A stretch of 64,000 nucleotides of DNA from Clostridiales bacterium. GTDB taxonomy: Bacteria > Bacillota > Clostridia > Oscillospirales > Acutalibacteraceae. Numbering within the stretch: position 1 is the stretch's first letter; every line of letters begins with the position of its first letter. Below the pieces are notes generated by a model. That model saw nothing but the letters and a program-made list of their open reading frames with translations, was not told where the DNA came from and made no database searches. This document shows positions 8,019 to 16,190 of the stretch, piece by piece. A program made the translations under genes and the position numbers. Location of the stretch: positions 186,001 through 250,000 of the forward strand of contig DXXG01000027.1 in the NCBI GenBank assembly GCA_019416455.1, read 5' to 3'.

Positions 8019-9845
8019 ATGTTCAAGAATATGAAAATTCGTAAGAGCTTGATTTTGGGATTTGGAACGCTTCTCATTTGTGCTTTGGCGATTTCCATTA
8101 CCACATTGACCCTGATGAACGTACAGCGGTCCACCTTTGTTGGGATCCTGAACAATCAGGTCAAGGCAAATGAACTGGTGCAACAGTGCAATTTGAATAT
8201 CAGCACTGCCGCCACTCATGTGCGGGAAGTGGTATTGATCCCTGATGATCCTGATATGGAGACAAAAGCCAGCGAAGCCACACAGCTGCTGCAAGAGATC
8301 AATGACAACTTGGAAGAGCTGAAAAAGGTGTACACTCTCAACGACGGAAAGCTGGATGAGTACATCGCGGCGGTGAACGACTGGAGCCAGATGGTGCCGG
8401 GCATCCTGACCGCTGTGAACGAAGGCAAGATCGACGATGCCACCGCGTTGATCCGTGATGAATGTTCTCCCCGACTGGATACTTTGATGAGCCTGGGCGA
8501 GGAGATGGGCGCATCTCTGTCTGCTGTCCAGACTGACGCGGTGGAACAGCAGCAGACCACCGGTCTGGTGGTGATGATCGTCATCATCGTAGTGCTGGTC
8601 GTCATTATCTTACTCATCAGCTTCATGGTGACCAAGCTGATCCGCAGCATCATCCGTCCGATCGACCAGGTCCACGCAGCGCTGGAAGGGTTCAGCCAGG
8701 GCAATCTGGAAGTTGCTGTGGAGTATGAGAGCAAGAACGAGCTGGGAGAGATGTGCGACAGTCTGCGTACCAGCCAGCATGTGCTGTCCAGCACGATTCA
8801 GGATATCTGCTATTTGCTGGAAGAAATGGCTTCCGGTAACTTCAATGTACGCTCTCGGGATACCTCCGTGTATGTGGGAAGCTTGAGCAAAGTTTTGGAA
8901 GCTGTCCGCACCATCAACTTTAAGCTCAGCGACACTCTGGGCCAGATCGCTTTGAGCGCGGAACAGGTTGCCGCCGGTGCCGATCAGGTGTCTACCGGTG
9001 CCCAGTCTCTGGCGCAGGGCGCTACGGAGCAGGCCAGCGCTGTGGAACAGCTTTCCGCTACCATTACCGAGATCTCCAACAACTCTCAGCAGAACGCCAA
9101 AAACAGCGAGCTTGCTATGGAGCATTCTCAGGCTGCCGGCCGTCAGGTGGAAGAAAGCTCCCGTTACATGGATTCCATGGTTGGCGCTATGAAGAAGATC
9201 TCCGATTCCTCCGAGGAAATCAAGAAGATTATTGCTACTATTGAGAATATCGCTTTCCAGACCAACATCCTGGCTTTGAACGCCGCTGTGGAAGCCGCTC
9301 GCGCTGGTACTGCCGGCAAGGGTTTCGCGGTTGTGGCTGACGAAGTGCGTAACCTGGCTTCTAAATCCGATCAGGCTGCCAAGGCTACCAAGAATTATAT
9401 CGAGCGTTCCATCGTGTCCGTGGAGGAAGGCAACGAGATCGTGGAGCAGGTTTCCAACGCTTTGTCCAAGACTGTGGAGCTTGCCAGCCAGGCTATGACC
9501 GATATGCAGAACGTGGCCAGCGCTGTGGAGCGTGAAGCTGAGTCTGTTTCTCAGGTCACCGAAGGTATTGATCAGATCTCCTCTGTGGTGCAGACCAACT
9601 CCGCTACCAGCGAGGAATCTGCCGCGGCCAGCGAGGAGCTGTCCGGTCAGGCCGCACTGATGAAGGAATTGCTGGGCCGCTTTACACTGCGGAGCACGGA
9701 AGACAACGGAGATTCTTCCTATGCTTCCGGCAGCCCTGCCAGCCAGGGCGTGAGCGGTGGTTCCGACTATGCCTCCTATGAGGATAACGATTCCTCTTTC
9801 GACAGCGGCAGCAGTTCTTTCTCCAACAACTTCAGCAAATATTGA
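8019..9845 (+). CDS. Methyl-accepting chemotaxis protein
   Basis: 608 residues. TM1 is at about 10-33 and TM2 at 182-204, enclosing an extracellular ligand domain of about 148 residues that is helical and fits the four-helix-bundle type. HAMP follows at about 205-258, then a cytoplasmic signalling domain. The hairpin tip (FQTNILALNAAVEAARAG, about 413-430, continuing to GFAVVADEVRNLA) is the CheA/CheW-contact region found in all receptors. The C-terminal 50 residues are Ser/Gly/Asp-rich and end in NNFSKY, with no CheR-docking pentapeptide. The ligand cannot be predicted. This is the only receptor in the window, although cheA, W, R and B lie 16 kb away. The ribosome site is AGGAGAG. Confidence 0.95.
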   Translation: MFKNMKIRKSLILGFGTLLICALAISITTLTLMNVQRSTFVGILNNQVKANELVQQCNLNISTAATHVREVVLIPDDPDMETKASEATQLLQEINDNLEELKKVYTLNDGKLDEYIAAVNDWSQMVPGILTAVNEGKIDDATALIRDECSPRLDTLMSLGEEMGASLSAVQTDAVEQQQTTGLVVMIVIIVVLVVIILLISFMVTKLIRSIIRPIDQVHAALEGFSQGNLEVAVEYESKNELGEMCDSLRTSQHVLSSTIQDICYLLEEMASGNFNVRSRDTSVYVGSLSKVLEAVRTINFKLSDTLGQIALSAEQVAAGADQVSTGAQSLAQGATEQASAVEQLSATITEISNNSQQNAKNSELAMEHSQAAGRQVEESSRYMDSMVGAMKKISDSSEEIKKIIATIENIAFQTNILALNAAVEAARAGTAGKGFAVVADEVRNLASKSDQAAKATKNYIERSIVSVEEGNEIVEQVSNALSKTVELASQAMTDMQNVASAVEREAESVSQVTEGIDQISSVVQTNSATSEESAAASEELSGQAALMKELLGRFTLRSTEDNGDSSYASGSPASQGVSGGSDYASYEDNDSSFDSGSSSFSNNFSKY

Positions 9846-9878
9846 TTTAAGCGCCGAACTTGTAAGTTACAGGTGAGT

Positions 9879-9908
9879 AAAGGGGAATCTGGAAGCAGGT
9901 TCCCTTTT
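9879..9908 (+). terminator. Probable terminator after the chemoreceptor
   Basis: Stem AAAGGGGAA with TTCCCTTTT (one G-T pair) around a 12-base loop, ending in four T residues. It lies 34 bp after the stop codon. Confidence 0.5.
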
Positions 9909-10033
9909 CGGCTACAAAGGACAAATGGGAAATACCCGGGAGCAAAACGGTTTTCGGGGTTTCCTCACTATCCAAAGCCAGGAGCGGGGAAGAAAACGCT
10001 TTGTGGGCTTTGCAGGGAAAGGAAAGCCGCCCT

Positions 10034-11989
10034 ATGGCAAAATGGAAGAAGCAGGATAAAGACCTGATATTCGCCTTGGATATTGGCACCCGCAGCATCG
10101 TGGGCATCGTAGGCAGACCGGTGGAAGGAAAGTTCAAGCTGCTGGCAGTGGAAAGCGCCGAACATAAGACCCGGGTGATGATGGACGGCCAGATCGACGA
10201 CATCAACGCTGTGGCTCGGTTGGCCAAGGAAGTGACCGGCAGACTGGAAGCCAAGCTGGGAATCCACCTGACTCGGGTGTGTGTGGCGGCCGCAGGCCGC
10301 GCACTGCGTACCGAGCAGGGAAGTTTTTCTATGGATCTGGAGGAAAAGCAGGCCATCACGGAAAACTTGGTAAGCCAGCTGGAAGCCGGGGCTATCACCG
10401 CCGCGGAGGAGCAGCTTCAGCAGCAGGAACAGGAGCACCGGCAGTTCTTCTTGGTGGGGTACAGCGTGACCCAGTACCGGTTGGACGATTACCCCTTGGC
10501 GATGCTGCTGCATCACAACGGTAAAAAAGCGGAAGTGGACGTTGTGGCTACCTTCCTGCCCGGCGAGGTGGTGGAAAGTTTGTATTCCGCCATGTTTGAG
10601 GCTGGGCTGCAAGTGGCCAGCATGACGCTGGAACCTATCGCCGCGATGAATGCCGCTATACCGGCGGATATCCGGTTGTTGAACTTGGCGCTGGTGGATA
10701 TCGGCGCGGGCACTTCGGATATCGCCGTGTGCCGAGAGGGTAGTGTTACTGGGTATACCATGGCCACAGTGGCCGGAGACGAGATCACGGAAGCCATCAT
10801 GCGTTATTTCCTGGTGGATTTCCAAATGGCCGAGCAGATGAAGCGCAGTCTGGGGGAAAAGAAAGAGATCCCCTTTACCAATATCCTGGGTCTGGACGAC
10901 ACCACCAGCGCGAAAGAGGTGGAGGAAGCCGTGGAGGAAGCCATGGATACTCTGGCTCAGGAGATCGCCCGGCAGGTCACGGAAGTCAATGGCGGAAAAG
11001 CCCCTTCTGCGGTGTTCCTGGCGGGAGGTGGCAGCAAGCTCCAAGGTCTGTGCGGGAAAGTGGCCCAGTATTTGCAGATGGACGAAAAGCGTGTGGCCAT
11101 CGCTGGGTCCAATTTCTCCAAGAGCGTGGTCTCTCCGGAACTGGAAGTAAATACACCGGAATTCGCCACGCCTTTGGGGATCGCGGTGTCCGCGGGTTTA
11201 GGGCTGCTCAATGACAGTTATGTGATCCTGCTCAACGGCGCGCCTGCCAAGCTGTTCCGCAGCGGAGTGCTGAGTTTGCAGGATATCCTGATGATGAACG
11301 GGTATCTTTATTCCGATATGATAGGCAAGAGCGGGCGAAATCTCAGCGTTACCCTGGATGGCAAACGTGTGGTCATCCATGGGGAACCGGCTCTGCCCGC
11401 GGTGCTGCGGGTCAACGGAGAGGACGCTTCCATCCACTCGGTGGTCCACGCGGGGGACAAGATCGACTTTATCCCCGCCAAAAACGGGCGGCCCGGGGAA
11501 AAGACCCTGGGGCAGCTTCTGGGAGAGGATTTTTCCGGAGGCGCCTTGGTCAACAACGAGGAGGTGCCTTGGGATACCCCCTTGAACCAGGGAGACGTGA
11601 TCTTGACCCTTCCCAAAAGTTCTTTCCCCAAGATCCCTGTAAAGGAGACCCCACCGCCGGAGCCGGTGGATCAGCCGGTAAAGCAGGAGCTTGAGAAGGA
11701 GCCCGTTCCCTCGAAGGCTTCGGCGCAAGTTTCCCAGGAAACGCCGGCGGCCTCGGTGTCTGAGAGCGTTCCTTTCTATCGGACGCTTCATCTGTATTTG
11801 AACGATGAGTCTATGGATCTGCCGGCTAAGCTGGACGGTTCCCCCTACTATCTGATGGATCTGCTGGAATACTCCCAGATCGATTTCCAAAATCTTGACC
11901 GGCCGGTGGAACTGCTGGTCAATGGTCAGGAAGCCGGATTCCAGCAAGTACTCCGGGAAAATGATTCTGTCATCATCCGCTGCCGGTAA
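10034..11989 (+). CDS. FtsA/PilM-like actin-fold ATPase with a large C-terminal extension
   Basis: 651 residues from the ATG at 10034, preceded by GGGAAAGG; a TTG 33 bp upstream is less likely. Residues 1 to about 390 form an actin-like ATPase of the FtsA/PilM class: phosphate-1 DIGTRSIVGIVG, phosphate-2 LVDIGAGTSDIAV, and an adenosine-site AGGGSKLQGL. Beyond residue 390 comes a 260-residue extension with a Pro/Glu linker (about 540-580) and two short segments of the form VNGE..GD (LRVNGEDAS...AGDKIDF and LLVNGQEAG...ENDSVIIR) that look like repeats of a small beta-rich fold. A classical FtsA ends in an amphipathic membrane helix, which I do not see. A probable lipoprotein follows in the same unit, so a division or envelope-assembly role is plausible but not shown. 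Confidence 0.75.
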   Translation: MAKWKKQDKDLIFALDIGTRSIVGIVGRPVEGKFKLLAVESAEHKTRVMMDGQIDDINAVARLAKEVTGRLEAKLGIHLTRVCVAAAGRALRTEQGSFSMDLEEKQAITENLVSQLEAGAITAAEEQLQQQEQEHRQFFLVGYSVTQYRLDDYPLAMLLHHNGKKAEVDVVATFLPGEVVESLYSAMFEAGLQVASMTLEPIAAMNAAIPADIRLLNLALVDIGAGTSDIAVCREGSVTGYTMATVAGDEITEAIMRYFLVDFQMAEQMKRSLGEKKEIPFTNILGLDDTTSAKEVEEAVEEAMDTLAQEIARQVTEVNGGKAPSAVFLAGGGSKLQGLCGKVAQYLQMDEKRVAIAGSNFSKSVVSPELEVNTPEFATPLGIAVSAGLGLLNDSYVILLNGAPAKLFRSGVLSLQDILMMNGYLYSDMIGKSGRNLSVTLDGKRVVIHGEPALPAVLRVNGEDASIHSVVHAGDKIDFIPAKNGRPGEKTLGQLLGEDFSGGALVNNEEVPWDTPLNQGDVILTLPKSSFPKIPVKETPPPEPVDQPVKQELEKEPVPSKASAQVSQETPAASVSESVPFYRTLHLYLNDESMDLPAKLDGSPYYLMDLLEYSQIDFQNLDRPVELLVNGQEAGFQQVLRENDSVIIRCR

Positions 11990-12042
11990 AAAACAGCGGG
12001 GATCGACAACGATTTCCTATAAAACAGGAGATGACACAAGCT

Positions 12043-12870
12043 ATGAAACAACATAAGCTGTTTGGAATTCTCTTAGCCGCTGCCATATTGGGAAGTTTTT
12101 GCGGCTGCCAGGAGAAAGGGGCCAGTTCTTTGCCAACTGCGTACAAAGTGGACGGCGTGGAAGTGGCAGCCTTGAGCGTGGAGGACGAAACCGGTGTGAC
12201 AGGAAAGTCCTCTGAGGTCTACACCTATGACGGGCTGACCGATTCAGGGACCGTGGCGCAGAATTACGTGGCGGAGCTGACCAGTGAGGAAAACGGTTTT
12301 GTGGTGGTGGACGAAAATTATGTCCAGGCCCATCAGCCGGACTATACCGCTGAGGAGGACCAGGTGCTTCTGGCAAAGACTCTGGAAGAGGGAAGCAGCC
12401 AGGAGGAAGAGACCAGCGAGACCAGCAGTGAGGCATCCAGCGAGAGCCAAGACTCTGAGGATGAAGGATCCGTAGAGGATCAAGAGGGGGAGCTCCTCAC
12501 CATTCAGGTGGCATGGATGCCGGGCCAGTGCATGGTGACCGTGGGCACGGACCAGGGAACGATCCAACTGGCGGAAGACGGGGAGACGGTTGTACCCATG
12601 TCTGAAAATGAGATGGTGGACTATTTCAACAGCCTGACGCCTCAAGAACTGGGCCTGCCCGGCGACTCCATGGATGAATATGAAGTATACCCCATGGGGG
12701 GAAATGTGCTGGTAGACGGTCGTCCCTGCGTCAAGATACAGGTCTACAATAGAAATAATGCCGAGGATACCAACCAGTTTGAAGGATTGTACCTGATGAG
12801 CAGCGGCGGTGAGTATATTTACCAGGTGGATATGGCCACTGGAAAAGCTATTCAGCTGTCCATCCTGTAA
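12043..12870 (+). CDS. Probable lipoprotein of unknown function
   Basis: 275 residues from the ATG at 12043. A second ATG 12 bp upstream lies directly against the AGGAG ribosome site and is too close. The N-terminus has a basic start, a hydrophobic stretch (LFGILLAAAILG) and a cysteine pair (FCGCQ) that fits a weak lipobox. Residues about 112-150 are Ser/Glu/Asp-rich and probably unstructured, like a linker on the cell surface. The C-terminal half is a compact beta-rich domain with no family I recognise. It lies 53 bp after the FtsA-like gene and is probably co-transcribed with it. It converges with the AAA+ gene, whose stop is 11 bp away. Confidence 0.6.
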   Translation: MKQHKLFGILLAAAILGSFCGCQEKGASSLPTAYKVDGVEVAALSVEDETGVTGKSSEVYTYDGLTDSGTVAQNYVAELTSEENGFVVVDENYVQAHQPDYTAEEDQVLLAKTLEEGSSQEEETSETSSEASSESQDSEDEGSVEDQEGELLTIQVAWMPGQCMVTVGTDQGTIQLAEDGETVVPMSENEMVDYFNSLTPQELGLPGDSMDEYEVYPMGGNVLVDGRPCVKIQVYNRNNAEDTNQFEGLYLMSSGGEYIYQVDMATGKAIQLSIL

Positions 12871-12881
12871 TTTTTGGCGGT

Positions 12882-14246
12882 TTAGGAAACAGCCGGCACA
12901 GGAGCGCTGCCGGGAGATTTGGGAGCCAGTGGCATCAATGCCATGGCCTGTAAAGAACCGGTGAGCTTCCATCTGGTTTCCCCAGAAGAGCGGGGCTGCT
13001 GGGCGAAAAGAGGGGTAAAGATCCCCTCTAAAATACCCAAAGAGGACCGGATGGAAAAAGCGTCCTGGGGCGTTAGGGCCTGGATGATTTCCGGGTCCAC
13101 TTCTTCCACCAGCAGTCCATATTCTTTTCCCAGAGAAGCGATCTGCCTGGCGGTGATGGCGGCTTTGGCCTGGGAGTCAAGAGGCTGGAAGGGGATGATC
13201 CCGCTGAAGCGGCCTGCGATCTCTTTCAAAGCCCCGGCTCGTACCATGGCTTGTCTGCCGGTCTCGCTGTCCTGAAACAACCGATGGGCCAGCGCTCCCA
13301 TGGGAGATCCCGCAAGGAGCTGCTCTTCCCAGCGATTGTTTTCCACAGGTTTCTCTTCTGGGGTGGAAAATCCCAAAGGCTGTGAGCCCTTATCCGAAAG
13401 GTCCTGGTTGGTGGTGAACAAGAAGATGCAGCGGCGGAAATCCAGTTCCCGGCTGCCTTGCGCATCCTCTTTCCGGGCGGTGCACCGGCCTTCATCCAGA
13501 ATGGACATGAATACTTTCAGCACTTCCGGATGGGCTTTTTCCAGCTCGTCAAACATGAACACCGTGTAGGGATTGCGGCGCACCGCCTCGAAAATAGGCT
13601 GGTCATCGTATCCCACGTACCCGGGGGGCGCACCTGTCAACCGATAAACGGAGTGGGGTTGGGTAAATGTATTCAACTCTGTCCAGACAAATTGATAGGT
13701 GTCTCTCCCGCATTGTTTATTGAGTACCGGGGCAATGGCCTTGCCAAGCTCTGATTTTCCCACCCCAGTGGGGCCGTAGAAGATCAGGGACAAGGGCCGG
13801 GCAGGATCTTTCTTCCAGATGTGGCCGTACAGTTTGAAAGCCACTTCTTCCACGGCTTGGGTTTGGCCCAGAACCAAGGATTGAAGAGAGTTGTTCAGCG
13901 CCCGGTACAGCAGGGGAAGGGAAGTTTGACCCAGTTCTGGCTTTAAGGAGCCCAGTGTTTTGGCCAGTTCCTCGAAGGTGGGGAACCAGTGGATACTGGA
14001 TTTGAAAAAGCGGGTAAGGGTCTGACTGCTTCCTTGGTAAGCAACAGCGGGATGAAAACAAAGGCGGTATCCATGGGGACCCCGCCAGAAGCTGAGCTTG
14101 GCCCATTGCGGAACACATCCGGGGACCATACGGCAGCGGGGAAATTCATAGGTGGCACCCTGATCCGCGTAACGATCGGTGTAGTGTTGGATGATCTTGT
14201 ATTCTTCGGGACTGCAAGAGCAGAAATAAGAAAATTCGAAATCCAT
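12882..14246 (-). CDS. ClpA/ClpB D2-like AAA+ ATPase with a novel N-terminal domain
   Basis: 454 residues from the ATG at 14246, which has a strong AAGGAGGG ribosome site; a longer frame exists but lacks one. Residues about 120-450 are a single AAA+ module of the Clp/Hsp100 D2 type: Walker A GPTGVGKS (158-165), pore loop GAPPGYVGYD (about 206-215), Walker B MFDELEKAHPEV (about 231-242), and a C-terminal D2-small domain. There is no Clp N-domain and no D1. Residues 1-115 are unlike any domain I know, with five cysteines in the first 65 residues (C9, C11, C38, C44, C63), which could bind metal. The protein is therefore a half-size Hsp100-like unfoldase. It is divergent from hemerythrin. Confidence 0.75.
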   Translation of the reverse strand: MDFEFSYFCSCSPEEYKIIQHYTDRYADQGATYEFPRCRMVPGCVPQWAKLSFWRGPHGYRLCFHPAVAYQGSSQTLTRFFKSSIHWFPTFEELAKTLGSLKPELGQTSLPLLYRALNNSLQSLVLGQTQAVEEVAFKLYGHIWKKDPARPLSLIFYGPTGVGKSELGKAIAPVLNKQCGRDTYQFVWTELNTFTQPHSVYRLTGAPPGYVGYDDQPIFEAVRRNPYTVFMFDELEKAHPEVLKVFMSILDEGRCTARKEDAQGSRELDFRRCIFLFTTNQDLSDKGSQPLGFSTPEEKPVENNRWEEQLLAGSPMGALAHRLFQDSETGRQAMVRAGALKEIAGRFSGIIPFQPLDSQAKAAITARQIASLGKEYGLLVEEVDPEIIQALTPQDAFSIRSSLGILEGIFTPLFAQQPRSSGETRWKLTGSLQAMALMPLAPKSPGSAPVPAVS

Positions 14247-14371
14247 AGAAAGAACCCTCCTTGGCGGCAGAAAGGCCGGTCCAAGGAAAGTATGGGCATA
14301 TAATTCCCGATTTATCAACAGATTGGGCTTTACTATATAGAAAATAAGATGCTTTTGAAAGGAGCAATAGT

Positions 14372-14767
14372 ATGAAGTACGAATTGACAAAAGACCTGGA
14401 AACAGGGAACGCCATCATCGACAGCGAGCATCGGCAGCTGTTTAACGCTGTGAATCAGCTGATGGACGCTTGCAGCAGCGGCCAAGGCCGTGCCAAGATC
14501 GAGCCCACTCTGCGATTCTTGTTGGACTATGTAGACAAGCATTTTGCCCATGAGGAGCAGTTGCAGCAGCAGGCCAAGTACCCGGAGTATTCTTCTCACA
14601 AGCTGTTCCATGAGAGCTACAAGCGCAAGCTCCGTGAGATTGGAGCCGCTATTCCCATGTCCGGCCCTACCGTAGGAGATTTGGCCAATCTGAACGCACA
14701 CGTCGGCGTGCTGGTGTCTCATATTCGTGTGGCGGATAAGAAGCTGGGTGCGTTCTTGAAGAAATAA
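14372..14767 (+). CDS. Bacteriohemerythrin
   Basis: 131 residues, a single-domain hemerythrin. The di-iron ligands are visible: His20 (SEHRQLF), His57 and Glu61 (KHFAHEE), His76 and/or His80 (SHKLFHESY), His110 (NAHVGVLVSH), and Asp122 after His117 (HIRVADK). Single-domain hemerythrins bind O2 reversibly and in anaerobes and motile bacteria are linked to oxygen sensing or delivery. Length is normal for the family. It stands alone between the divergent AAA+ gene and a convergent PHP operon, with its own terminator. Confidence 0.93.
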   Translation: MKYELTKDLETGNAIIDSEHRQLFNAVNQLMDACSSGQGRAKIEPTLRFLLDYVDKHFAHEEQLQQQAKYPEYSSHKLFHESYKRKLREIGAAIPMSGPTVGDLANLNAHVGVLVSHIRVADKKLGAFLKK

Positions 14768-14784
14768 GAACCCTAAAAAGCAGT

Positions 14785-14824
14785 AAAAAAAGAAGCTGTC
14801 GGTTTTCCGGCAGCTTCTTTTTTG
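14785..14824. terminator. Bidirectional terminator between hemerythrin and the PHP operon
   Basis: Stem AGAAGCTGTCGG with CCGGCAGCTTCT around TTTT, with an A-run before it and a T-run after it, so it works in both directions for the converging genes. Confidence 0.9.
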
Positions 14825-14833
14825 TTTTAAGGG

Positions 14834-15649
14834 TTATTCAAAGAGCCAGTCAAGCTCTAAAGGCAGAGGACGAAGCGGGATGTCGGGCTTTACCCGTTCT
14901 CCATGGAAATCGCTTCCTCCGGTGACGTGCAGCTGGTATTTTTTTGCCAGATCCAGGTAATGATTTACCATGTCTGGGGTGTGCTTGGGGTAGTAGCACT
15001 CCAGGCCGTCCAAACCGGCTTCCTTTAAGCAGACAACCGTTTCCTCCAGCTTCTCGTCAGAGAAGTTCAACTGGTAAGGATGGGCCAATACAGCTTTGCC
15101 GCCTGCTTGGTGAATGGTGGCGATGCAGGTAGCAGCGTCCGCCTTGAAGCGCTCAATCCGTTGATACTCGTCTGTATCTAAATAGCGGTCGAAAGCCTCC
15201 CTGGTGGTGGCTACATGGCCGTGGCGCACCAGGATCTGGGCAAAGTGGGGACGGGCGATCACGTCGCCCCCAGCCAGTTCTTCCACCTCTTTCAGATCAA
15301 TGTGGATCCCTTTTTCCTCCAGGAAATCCACGATCCGATATTTCCGCTGGTTTCGGCTGTCCTTCAAGGTTTGGCATAGCTGCTCCAAAGAGGAACAGCC
15401 AGCTTGAAGGTTTAGCCCCAGTATGTGCATATGACGGTCTTCCTGAGCGCCGAATTCTACCCCTCGGAGTACGGTGATACCACACTCTTTTCCGGCTTGA
15501 AAGGCTTCCTCCACGCCGTCGATGGTGTCATGGTCCGTGACAGCTAGGCATTGGATTCCCGCTTTTTGCGCCAGTACCACTAAATCTCGGGGAGCGTACT
15601 GCCCGTCGGATGCGTTAGTGTGGGTGTGCAGGTCTGCCATTTCACGCAA
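14834..15649 (-). CDS. PHP-domain phosphoesterase (YciV/RNase AM-like)
   Basis: 271 residues from the TTG at 15649, where AAAGGAA sits about 10 bases upstream; an ATG three codons later is the alternative. The PHP metal-binding motifs are in order: DLHTHTNASDGQ at the N-terminus, TDHDTIDG, GVEFGAQ, ARPHFA, LAHPYQL and GSDFHGE near the C-terminus. This set fits the YciV/TrpH group, which act on 3',5'-nucleoside bisphosphates and on 5' ends of short RNAs. That activity would fit its neighbour: APS kinase and sulfotransferase chemistry makes 3'-phosphoadenosine-5'-phosphate, a 3',5'-bisphosphate that must be removed. That link is my inference. Confidence 0.88.
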   Translation of the reverse strand: MREMADLHTHTNASDGQYAPRDLVVLAQKAGIQCLAVTDHDTIDGVEEAFQAGKECGITVLRGVEFGAQEDRHMHILGLNLQAGCSSLEQLCQTLKDSRNQRKYRIVDFLEEKGIHIDLKEVEELAGGDVIARPHFAQILVRHGHVATTREAFDRYLDTDEYQRIERFKADAATCIATIHQAGGKAVLAHPYQLNFSDEKLEETVVCLKEAGLDGLECYYPKHTPDMVNHYLDLAKKYQLHVTGGSDFHGERVKPDIPLRPLPLELDWLFE

Positions 15650-15655
15650 TGGAAA

Positions 15656-16177
15656 TCATTCCTTTCCAGACGACTCGCCAAAAAGCATAGCTTCAATGGT
15701 ATCGACTAAATCATCAGGTGCTTGTTCTCCATCGTTTTGTACGATTATGTCAGGGGACTGGGGTTCATCAAAAGGCAGATCCACTCCCACCACATTGTGG
15801 CCGGAGGAGTAAAGACCTTTTTGATCACGTTGGAAAAGAGTCTCCGTTTTTACCCGGATATAAATCTCCCGGTAGTTTGGGATGTGTTCTCTGTTCCACG
15901 CCCGGACGCTGGAAAACATAGAGATGCTGCAACAAACCACATCGATGCCCTGATCGGACAGCAATTTGCAAACGCGAAACAGCCGGTAAGCTGACTTTTC
16001 CCGCTCTTCCGTGGAATAGCCGAAATTGTCACAGAACGCCTTGCGGATCTCGTCTCCGTCTAAACGTACAACGTTGGGTTTTCTTTCTTTGAGCCTGTTG
16101 TAAAACAGACTGCCCAGTGTGGTCTTTCCAGCTCCGGAGAGACCTGTAAAAAAATAAACTGTACCTTTCTCGTTCAT
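15656..16177 (-). CDS. Adenylylsulfate (APS) kinase-family protein
   Basis: 173 residues. Walker A GLSGAGKTT (12-20) matches the CysC box, and LDGDEIRKAF plus the DQKGLY motif match the APS-binding region of CysC. CysC phosphorylates APS to PAPS, the sulfate donor for sulfotransferases. No ATP sulfurylase (cysD/N or sat) or PAPS reductase is nearby, so assimilation is not the obvious role. The upstream gene resembles a sulfotransferase, which would use PAPS. Some CysC-like kinases act on other phosphate substrates in surface-glycan clusters, so the substrate stays open. It lies 13 bp after the sulfotransferase-like gene and 6 bp before PHP. Confidence 0.8.
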   Translation of the reverse strand: MNEKGTVYFFTGLSGAGKTTLGSLFYNRLKERKPNVVRLDGDEIRKAFCDNFGYSTEEREKSAYRLFRVCKLLSDQGIDVVCCSISMFSSVRAWNREHIPNYREIYIRVKTETLFQRDQKGLYSSGHNVVGVDLPFDEPQSPDIIVQNDGEQAPDDLVDTIEAMLFGESSGKE

Positions 16178-16190
16178 GGAAACCTCACTG

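Noticed and set aside
14311..14339. Promoter of hemerythrin
   Set aside because: TTTATC-17-TATATA is possible, but both hexamers are weak and alternatives overlap, so I left it uncalled.
15656..16177. Assimilatory sulfate reduction locus
   Set aside because: Only an APS-kinase-like gene is present; no ATP sulfurylase, PAPS reductase or sulfite reductase lies in the window.
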